Shown here: positions 6,864 through 12,731 of the stretch, piece after piece
How the letters are laid out: the number at the start of each line of letters is the position of its first letter
Numbering within the stretch: position 1 is the first letter of the stretch
NCBI GenBank assembly: GCA_021788565.1
Contig: JAJYKO010000046.1
Span: forward strand, 1-13,948
Origin: Chloroflexota bacterium
GTDB taxonomy: Bacteria > Chloroflexota > UBA6077
Direction of reading: 5' to 3'
Length of the DNA: 13,948 nucleotides
Made by a program: the position numbers and the translations under genes
The notes under the pieces: generated by a model
The model's input: only the letters and a program-made list of their open reading frames with translations
Databases searched by the model: none
What the model was told of the DNA's origin: nothing

Positions 6864-6936
6864 TTCGCATCCGCTGTACCCGCGGCGACGCGGGAAAGCG
6901 CGGGGATGGACCGGCCTGGGAGAACGAGCCTCCTGG

Positions 6937-6991
6937 CGAGCCGCCACGTCGTTAGGAAACAGGCGGCTCGGCGGGAGTCTCCCCCTCCCGC
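6937..6991 (-). terminator. Two adjacent hairpins after the DHA2 efflux gene
   Basis: Reading in the direction of transcription, GCGGGAG and CTCCCGC form a 7-bp stem with a 7-base loop (6991-6971). It is followed at once by a 9-bp stem CGAGCCGCC/GGCGGCTCG with a 16-base loop (6970-6937). The first begins 28 bases after the efflux gene stop. No U tract follows, so termination is likely but unproven. The rest of the 6783-7019 gap holds a further small hairpin, CCCGCG/CGCGGG at 6879-6894. Confidence 0.4.
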
Positions 6992-7019
6992 ACTCTAGCG
7001 CGAGGGGCAAACGGAAGAC

Positions 7020-8582
7020 TCACGATTGCGGATGGTCGCCGCCTCCGCTAATTGGGCGCGAGCCATTCACCGAAGGTTTGGGCCTGACAAGGGCGCTGCC
7101 GGCCGCTTGGGCCGCCGCCGCCCTTGGCGAGTGCGACGGCTGAAGCGCGGAGGCTGCCGCGGCAAGCACGCTGAGTCCGGCGGAGAGGAAGAACGCCTCG
7201 TGCAAGCCCCCCAGGAAGGCGGCCAGGGCAGCCGGGTCGTTCCCCATTCCCCCACCGTACAAGAATACCTTCATCATTACGTCCTGAGGGATTGTGGCAA
7301 GCACAAGCGGGAACGCTACGGCCGTGCTGAGCATCTGGCCGGTGTTGTTTAGCATAATCCGGATACCTGCGGCCATGCCCCTCTGGCCTGGGGTCACCGA
7401 GGTCATTATGACGTTGACGTTCGGCGAGTTGAACAATCCCGCGCCGGCACCGATCACTGCCATCAAGATCGCTAGTTCCCAATAAGGGGTCTTGTTCGTG
7501 ATGAAGCCGAGCCCGGTCAGGGCGACGGCCGAGACCAGGAGGCCGGCAGTTCCCAATCCGCGTGCGCCGTGGTGGTCGGAGAGGAATCCACTCATCGGTC
7601 CCAGCGCCATGAAGGCGACTCCGAATGGAGCCATCATGATGCCTGCCATCAACGGATCCTGCCCGTAAGGGCCCTGAAGGAAGAAAATCAGAAGAAACAG
7701 GACGGCGCCCCTCGCAACACCGTTCAGTAGATTGGCGAGGTTCGCCAGCGCGAACAACCTGCTCTTGAACAAGCGCAGGTTCATCATCGGCTGTTGCGCG
7801 CGAACCTCCACGGCGAGGAAGACAATTAGTCCCACTATTCCTAGCACGAGACACGCATCAATAACGTCGGCTCCCCACAACGGGAAGGCAAGCAAGCTCA
7901 ACCCCAGCAGGAGTGTACCTACGCCAAGGGTGAATACCAGGCTGCCAATCCAGTCGAAGCGCTGATGTCCTGGGAGGGTCACAGGCTCCCTCAGCCGCCA
8001 CATTCCCCAGAAAGTCCCAAAGATGCCGAAGGGAACGTTGAACAGGAACACCCACTGCCAGGAGATGGATGCCAGGACGCCGCCAATAACGGGACCGATC
8101 ACGAAGCCCGCGGCAACCGCGATCTGATTCACACCAAGGCCCAGGCCGACTCGACCCCGACGGAACGCGTCGGTGACGATTGCGGTGCTGTTGGTAAACA
8201 GCAGGGCGCCTCCAACTCCCTGGATGATCCGGTAGAGGAGTACGTCGACCCCATGGAATTGGGGCTGTCCGAAGCCGGCGAGCAGCGATCCGACGGTGAA
8301 GATGGCGAAGCCCGCGTTGTACAGGGTCTTGCGCCCGAACATGTCGGCGAGCCGCCCGATGACCGGTACCAACACCGTGGTGATGAGCTGATAGCCCAGT
8401 AGAAGCCACATGATGGTCAGGAAGCTGGCCTGTAGCTTTACCAGGATGTCCGGCAGCGCGATCAGCAGCGCGGTGCTCTGCATGGACGCGAGTAGGGCGC
8501 CCAGAGTGGTCACCGATAGCGCTACCCACTCGTAACCATCTGGCGGGTCGCTCTGGGCGACACGATCTTTCACCTGTGACAT
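7020..8582 (-). CDS. DHA2 (EmrB/QacA-type) 14-helix MFS efflux transporter
   Basis: Inner-membrane drug:proton antiporter-like carrier of 520 residues with about 14 hydrophobic helices, the length and layout of the DHA2 family. Motif A is GRLADMFGRKTL (76-87), motif B has R118 in LLYRIIQGVGGA, and motif C is GFVIGPVIGGVL (159-170), typical of exporters. One oddity: the first helix reads LASMQSTALLIALP, with Q35 where the family usually has the Asp of the LDxTIVNVALP motif. The C-terminal tail of about 35 residues is polar and rich in Ala, Pro and Ser. The ATG at 8582 has GGAGGA about 11 bases upstream. The MerR-type gene lies 87 bp upstream in the same direction, so the pump is probably under its control. 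Exported compound unknown. Confidence 0.9.
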   Translation of the reverse strand: MSQVKDRVAQSDPPDGYEWVALSVTTLGALLASMQSTALLIALPDILVKLQASFLTIMWLLLGYQLITTVLVPVIGRLADMFGRKTLYNAGFAIFTVGSLLAGFGQPQFHGVDVLLYRIIQGVGGALLFTNSTAIVTDAFRRGRVGLGLGVNQIAVAAGFVIGPVIGGVLASISWQWVFLFNVPFGIFGTFWGMWRLREPVTLPGHQRFDWIGSLVFTLGVGTLLLGLSLLAFPLWGADVIDACLVLGIVGLIVFLAVEVRAQQPMMNLRLFKSRLFALANLANLLNGVARGAVLFLLIFFLQGPYGQDPLMAGIMMAPFGVAFMALGPMSGFLSDHHGARGLGTAGLLVSAVALTGLGFITNKTPYWELAILMAVIGAGAGLFNSPNVNVIMTSVTPGQRGMAAGIRIMLNNTGQMLSTAVAFPLVLATIPQDVMMKVFLYGGGMGNDPAALAAFLGGLHEAFFLSAGLSVLAAAASALQPSHSPRAAAAQAAGSALVRPKPSVNGSRPISGGGDHPQS

Positions 8583-8669
8583 TACGCGATGATTCCTCCA
8601 CTTACACTATAGGTCGCCCGGTCGGATCGGACGAGGCATAAGACGTTCCAGCCGGACCTCCGTCTCTGC

Positions 8670-9128
8670 CTAATTATTCACATTCTCGTCTTCGGCCAGG
8701 AGTCCCTTCATGCGGCTCACCCTGGCGCACTCGTCGGCTCTAATTGCCTCCACCTGCGCCAGCTTGCGCTCTACGATTGCGAGCCGGCGCTCAGCCAACG
8801 CGATGCCCTCTCTGAGGAGTCGCTTTCGCGCGTCGGAGTCGCCGGTGCCGTAAAACCTGGAGCGCAATTGCCGGCGGACTTCGTCGGTCTCCAGCAGCTC
8901 TGCGATCTCCGCCAGCGAGAATCCGATTACCTCGCGGAGTTGCTTGATGTCTCGCAGCCGCTCCACATCGCTGTCGTCAAAGAGTCGATCGGAGCCCTTG
9001 ACTCGCACAGCGGGTCGCAAGAGACCAAGCTTCTCGTAGTACCGAATCGCTCTCGGAGTTAGGCCCACCTCTCGAGCGACGCTGCCGATGGCGCGCAGCT
9101 CTGAGTAGGATTCAGCTGAGGCTAACAT
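8670..9128 (-). CDS. MerR-family transcriptional regulator
   Basis: A 152-residue DNA-binding regulator. The N-terminal winged helix-turn-helix spans about residues 13-81, with IGSVAREVGLTPRAIRYYEKLGLL and then RLFDDSDVERLRDIKQLRE and FSLAEIAELL. A long helix (about 96-135) forms the dimer coiled coil. Only one Cys is present near the C-terminus and there is no paired-Cys metal site, so a metal sensor is unlikely. I take the ATG at 9128. The frame is open up to a GTG at 9197, but that codon lies inside the operator palindrome and upstream of the TATAAT promoter. GGAGG lies 14 bases before 9128, a long gap, so initiation at a rarer codon nearby is possible. Context points to control of the efflux gene downstream and of itself. 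Confidence 0.9.
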   Translation of the reverse strand: MLASAESYSELRAIGSVAREVGLTPRAIRYYEKLGLLRPAVRVKGSDRLFDDSDVERLRDIKQLREVIGFSLAEIAELLETDEVRRQLRSRFYGTGDSDARKRLLREGIALAERRLAIVERKLAQVEAIRADECARVSRMKGLLAEDENVNN

Positions 9129-9167
9129 TGACCCGATATTGTCCTCCAACCCGACCGATCTTCGATA

Positions 9168-9197
9168 ATTATATATGGCAAATGACGTGCCCGTCAC
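9168..9197 (-). promoter_or_regulatory. Promoter of the MerR-type regulator gene
   Basis: On the minus strand GTGACG (9197-9192) as -35 and TATAAT (9173-9168) as -10 are separated by 18 bp. This AT-rich patch (ATAATTATATAT) stands out in otherwise GC-rich DNA. Transcription would begin near 9161, giving a leader of about 33 bases to the ATG at 9128. The -35 overlaps one end of the operator palindrome. Confidence 0.55.
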
Positions 9198-9224
9198 TAG
9201 TTGACGCGCACGTCAACTAGTGAC
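9193..9224. promoter_or_regulatory. 32-bp inverted repeat, likely MerR-family operator
   Basis: Arms GTCACTAGTTGACG (9193-9206) and CGTCAACTAGTGAC (9211-9224) are perfect 14-bp complements around CGCA. The core TTGACG-N4-CGTCAA resembles known sites of MerR-type regulators, which bind dyads near promoters. Extra half-sites TGACG (9183-9187) and CGTCA (9192-9196) follow on the promoter side. It ends within the -35 of the regulator gene. Binding by the adjacent protein is inference. Confidence 0.65.
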
Positions 9225-9260
9225 TCGAGCATCGGCCGGTAAACAGGGTCGCGATGCGCA

Positions 9261-10487
9261 TCAAATTCGAGCGCGTCGCCTGACCGAGGACAGGACAGCG
9301 GCCGTGACCGCTACCAGCACCGCGAACAGGGCCATCAAGGAGAAACTCAATTGGTACGACCCGGTCGCATCTCTGGCGAAGCCCGTGACATAGGGGCCCA
9401 TCACTATGCCGAGGTTGGTGCCCGTTGAGACGATGCCGAATCCGAGCCCGAGGAATTGCGGCTTGAGCACCCTGGGAGGCAGGGCGTAGATCGGTGCTGG
9501 GATAATGGCGTTGCCGAGGCTGATGACGGCGAGAAAGGCAATCGGCGAGAAAGCGAACGACGAGATTGCGAAGATACCGGCGGCTATAAGCAGGCCGCCC
9601 ATACCGATGATGACCTCCTCGCGGCCGACCCTGTCGAGAATATAGCCGGTAAGAGGGGAGATCGGCGGGGCTAGCAACATAAGAAACCCCGCGAGAAAGC
9701 CGGCGACCTGGATGCCGTAACCCCTGGCCACGAAGTAATCGGGACCAAAGGTAATAAACGAGATCGTGGCCGCAGTGAACAGCATCATGGTCGCTCCCAG
9801 CAGCCAGATCGGCAGACCGAGGTGAGAGAGGTCAGAGAATGGGGATCTCTGCCTGTCGCGCCCGTGCCGGCTACCTGAAACGGGCGCGGATCGATGCAAA
9901 GCCAGAAATGCCATGAGGGCGACGGCGCTGAGGGCTGCACCGGCCAGCAAGGAGGCGCGCCAGCCTATGGAGCCGGCCGCTGCGCCGACAGTGTTTAGCG
10001 AGACGATCGTCCCCACGGGGAGGGCCGTCGTGTAGATGCCTGAGGCGATGCCAAGCTCCCGCCCAGCGAACCGCTCAGACACGAGCTGGGACCCTGCGAC
10101 GAAGAGGGACATAGCGCCTGCCCCGGCTATCAATCTTCCCACTGCCAGGACCGGAAAGTTGCCTGCGGCGGCTACGATCAGGGTGCCGGCCACCGTCAGG
10201 GCCAAGCAGGAGGCTATGAGGTTCTTCGCGCCGTACCTGTCGCCGAGCAGGCCCACGGGTATAGAGAGAAAGACGGCTACCAGAGCAAATAGGCTCATCA
10301 GAAGGCCCGCGTCGGTGTGGGATAGGCCCAGGTCCGGGATGAGCAGACTGAGGATGGGCGGAATGCTCTGGAAGACGATGGCCCCAGATAGCAGACTGAG
10401 GTAGACGATGCCCAGGATAACCCAGCGGTAGCCGGCATCGCTGTGAGCGACGGTACGATTGGACGACAAGTCCCTGAATCCCTCCAA
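9261..10487 (-). CDS. 12-helix MFS transporter, likely part of the methyl-transfer operon
   Basis: Inner-membrane carrier of 408 residues with about 12 hydrophobic helices and a cytoplasmic polar loop (HRSAPVSGSRHGRDRQRSP, about 198-216) between the halves. Motif A is GLLGDRYGAKNL (79-90), echoed in the second half by GYILDRVGREEV. The overall look is that of the CynX/NimT or organic-anion branches of the MFS rather than of multidrug exporters. The start is TTG at 10487, with AGGAG only 4-5 bases upstream; TTG at 10469 is another option. It follows the methyltetrahydrofolate methyltransferase by 48 bp, a gap filled by a palindromic repeat. It may import the methylated substrate of the cluster. 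That role is inferred from the neighbours only. Confidence 0.85.
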   Translation of the reverse strand: MEGFRDLSSNRTVAHSDAGYRWVILGIVYLSLLSGAIVFQSIPPILSLLIPDLGLSHTDAGLLMSLFALVAVFLSIPVGLLGDRYGAKNLIASCLALTVAGTLIVAAAGNFPVLAVGRLIAGAGAMSLFVAGSQLVSERFAGRELGIASGIYTTALPVGTIVSLNTVGAAAGSIGWRASLLAGAALSAVALMAFLALHRSAPVSGSRHGRDRQRSPFSDLSHLGLPIWLLGATMMLFTAATISFITFGPDYFVARGYGIQVAGFLAGFLMLLAPPISPLTGYILDRVGREEVIIGMGGLLIAAGIFAISSFAFSPIAFLAVISLGNAIIPAPIYALPPRVLKPQFLGLGFGIVSTGTNLGIVMGPYVTGFARDATGSYQLSFSLMALFAVLVAVTAAVLSSVRRRARI

Positions 10488-10500
10488 CGATCTCCTAGCA

Positions 10501-10522
10501 GGGGCGGTTCGCGAACCGCCCC
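10501..10522. repeat. Perfect 22-bp palindrome, possible dispersed repeat
   Basis: GGGGCGGTTCG is followed directly by its reverse complement and then TACGAA. It fills the 48-bp gap between the methyltransferase stop and the MFS start. It resembles the short GGGGCG...CGCCCCTAC palindromes spread between genes in many GC-rich bacteria and the element at 929-956. As RNA it could attenuate read-through into the transporter gene or stabilise the upstream message. Confidence 0.55.
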
Positions 10523-10535
10523 TACGAAATTCACT

Positions 10536-11390
10536 CTACCCTTCGCTCGCCGCGAGCGACCGGCGATATGCCCTGATGTAGCGGAGCGAATGGTTGTCGC
10601 GGCCGAGGATCATGTCGGCAGACAACACCGTTGGCCTCACCTTCGCCACGTTCACCGTCGGACAGGTCACTCCAGCCGTGATCGCGATCGCGATGAATGC
10701 GTTGTTGATCACCTCGCGGTTGGGCAGCCCGAAGGAGACGTTGCTGGCTCCCAGCGTCTGATTCACCCCGAACTCCTGCTTCACCCCTCGAATGGCTTCC
10801 AGGGTGATCCAGCCTGCCTTGCTGTTGGAACCGATAGTGAGGGTCAGACAATCGATGATGACGTCCTCCTTCGGAATGCCGGCTGCCTCTGCCCGCTCGA
10901 TGATCTTGCGCGCAATTGCAAGTCGCCTTTCGGGCTCCTGAGGGATGCCTTCGTCGTCCATAGTCAGCCCGATCACCGCTGCCCCGTACTCCTTAACTAG
11001 CGGGAGCACTTCGGCCAAAACGGACTCCTGGCCGTTGACCGAGTTGATAATGGGTTTCCCTCGGTACACCCTAAGCGCGGCTTCCAGCGCTCTCGGATTA
11101 TGGCTGTCGAGGCATAACGGGACGTCGACCACCTCCATCACCGCCTTGACGGCCTGGGGGAGCACCGCAACCTCGTCCACCCCGGCGGCTCCTACGTTGA
11201 CGTCCAGGATGTCGGCCTCGGCCTGCACCTGCGCCCGCGCCTCGGCTCGGACCTCATCCATATCCCCTGCTAGCAGGGCGGCGGCGAGCTTCCTCTTGCC
11301 CGTCGGGTTGATGCGCTCTCCGATCAAGACAGTGGGTCGATCGTAGCTGATCGTCACTTCGCGAGAGGCGCTACTGACCTTAGTATCCAT
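10536..11390 (-). CDS. Methyltetrahydrofolate methyltransferase (pterin-binding, MeTr type)
   Basis: Cytosolic TIM-barrel enzyme of 284 residues that moves a methyl group between tetrahydrofolate and a corrinoid protein; members include AcsE and the second methyltransferase of O-demethylase systems. Pterin-site segments appear in order: GERINPTG (24-31), ILDVNVGAAGVDE (61-73), LDSHNPRALEAAL (94-106), INSVNGQE (115-122), MDDEGIP (144-150), D180 and LGASNVSFGLPNR (213-225). The C-terminus LGRDNHSLRYIRAYR is typical of this group. I choose ATG 11390, with GAGG 6 bases upstream; an ATG at 11444 would overlap the preceding gene by 37 bp and add an unrelated extension. It lies 17 bp after the URO-D-fold gene, so co-transcription is near certain. 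Direction here is probably methyl transfer to tetrahydrofolate. Confidence 0.9.
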   Translation of the reverse strand: MDTKVSSASREVTISYDRPTVLIGERINPTGKRKLAAALLAGDMDEVRAEARAQVQAEADILDVNVGAAGVDEVAVLPQAVKAVMEVVDVPLCLDSHNPRALEAALRVYRGKPIINSVNGQESVLAEVLPLVKEYGAAVIGLTMDDEGIPQEPERRLAIARKIIERAEAAGIPKEDVIIDCLTLTIGSNSKAGWITLEAIRGVKQEFGVNQTLGASNVSFGLPNREVINNAFIAIAITAGVTCPTVNVAKVRPTVLSADMILGRDNHSLRYIRAYRRSLAASEG

Positions 11391-11407
11391 TCTTGACCTC
11401 GCAACCG

Positions 11408-12688
11408 TCAGTACGTGCCGTATTCGCGTGTCGCAGCCATCCATGCCTTCACCAACTCAGGCCTGCTGCCCTCCATCTCGCCGACGCTGGTACTCATAAC
11501 GAAGCCCCCACCCTTGCCGACAACCTCGCACACCTTCTTCGTGCGCTCCCTCACCGCCTCAACCGTTCCCGCCTGCAGCAGCCAGTTGGGCATTCCCCCG
11601 AAGACGCACATCGTATCCCCGACTACTTCTTTCACCTTGAATATGTCGCTATCCTGGAACATTCCGAGGGTCTTTGCCCTGGGCAGTTCCGTGAGATATT
11701 CGAGACGCTTATCCCAAACACCCTCGTAAAAGACTAACGGTGTGATACCGTTTTCGACGAACTCGACGAGCATTCCCTTGAGCTGTGGCCAGTAGAACGT
11801 CTCGAATTGCGAAAGCGACATGAAACCGTCGGAACCTCGGTGCAGCGGGAAGAAGGCGTTCTTGAGGCCGGTCGCGCGGGCAAAGTCGAGCGCGAACTTG
11901 GTCTGGAAACGAGCCACTGTAGCCTCAGCGGCCAGCAGTTTCTCTGGACGCTGGTGAATGTCCAACATGATGCCCCGCATGCCGCGCAGGGTGTCGGACA
12001 TGAAGTCGAACGGTGCCTCCACGAGCGAGCCTACCAGCGGGCCGGGCGGGAAACCGAGGGCGGCCATGCGCTTAAGAGACGCCACATTGCGCGCCCCGAG
12101 TTCCGCCGCTGCCTGAACAGCTCTGCCCAGGGCCTGGACGGCGGCCATCATCGGCGGCGCCGCAATCACACCCATGTTGGGCAGATTGTAGTGGCCGAAC
12201 AGAGTCATCCCCAGGGGCGGAAGCATGGACAGCCCACTCAGCTCGCTGAAGGCTCGGGGCATGTAGACCCGAATACCCCAGTCCGCGGGGTCCTCTAGAA
12301 AATCGTCGTAGTCTTCGGCCTTCATAAACTCGTGCTCGTCGAATTGGAACGACCCGTTCGGTTCCAGTCCGTGGCCCGGCCACTTGGTCATGCGGTCGCC
12401 CAGCGCCAGGCTGGCGCCCCAGTCGTTGTAGACGCCGAAAATGGTTTCGGGTTGGTACTCCAAGGCTGCCTTCTCCAGCAGCTCCTGCGCCTTCTCCGGG
12501 TTGGCGTGGAGTTCCTGTCTCGTGATTCCGCCGATATCGGCAAGCATGTAGCTCATGGCTAACATTACCGGGACGCGATCCGGCTGCTTGAGGTCTACGG
12601 CGTCCTGGAGACGCTTGGTTCGCTCCGCGAGCAGCTGTTCTGGCGTCTTGCCGGCATCCGGTGCAAACGTGGAGTACATCTCTACCAT
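11408..12688 (-). CDS. URO-D-fold corrinoid methyltransferase-like protein
   Basis: A 426-residue protein of the uroporphyrinogen decarboxylase superfamily, in the branch that contains methyl donor:corrinoid or corrinoid:coenzyme methyltransferases (MtaA, MtbA, CmuA) rather than heme synthesis. Family segments are KQPDRVPVMLAMSYMLAD (34-51), PLHRGSDGFMSLSQFETFYWP (281-301), YEGVWDKRLEYLTELP (321-336), CVFGGMPNWLLQAGT (361-375) and GKGGGFVMS (391-399). The zinc motif His-x-Cys of MtaA/MtbA is absent at the expected place, which reads VFYEGVWD; H283, E322 and C361 are possible substitute ligands. The ATG at 12688 has GGAG 9 bases upstream. It lies between the corrinoid activator and the methyltetrahydrofolate methyltransferase, so it is likely the first methyltransferase. 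The substrate is unknown. Confidence 0.85.
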   Translation of the reverse strand: MVEMYSTFAPDAGKTPEQLLAERTKRLQDAVDLKQPDRVPVMLAMSYMLADIGGITRQELHANPEKAQELLEKAALEYQPETIFGVYNDWGASLALGDRMTKWPGHGLEPNGSFQFDEHEFMKAEDYDDFLEDPADWGIRVYMPRAFSELSGLSMLPPLGMTLFGHYNLPNMGVIAAPPMMAAVQALGRAVQAAAELGARNVASLKRMAALGFPPGPLVGSLVEAPFDFMSDTLRGMRGIMLDIHQRPEKLLAAEATVARFQTKFALDFARATGLKNAFFPLHRGSDGFMSLSQFETFYWPQLKGMLVEFVENGITPLVFYEGVWDKRLEYLTELPRAKTLGMFQDSDIFKVKEVVGDTMCVFGGMPNWLLQAGTVEAVRERTKKVCEVVGKGGGFVMSTSVGEMEGSRPELVKAWMAATREYGTY

Positions 12689-12731
12689 GTCGTCTAGCTC
12701 CTATCAGTCGATTTGCTGTGGCGAACCGCAA

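Noticed and set aside
7048..7854. Minus-strand open frame of 268 codons overlapping the DHA2 transporter gene
   Set aside because: It is a shifted frame of the transporter gene, lacks hydrophobic segments or any recognisable motif, and has no ribosome site.
9129..9197. N-terminal extension of the MerR-type protein from GTG 9197
   Set aside because: The extension precedes the helix-turn-helix, has no ribosome site, and its codons lie within the operator and promoter.
11391..11444. N-terminal extension of the methyltetrahydrofolate methyltransferase from ATG 11444
   Set aside because: It overlaps the preceding gene and lacks a Shine-Dalgarno, whereas ATG 11390 has a good one and a normal family N-terminus.
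11408..12688. True uroporphyrinogen decarboxylase (HemE) of heme synthesis
   Set aside because: The protein is longer than HemE, lacks its characteristic N-terminal RQAGR-type segment, and sits among corrinoid methyl-transfer genes.
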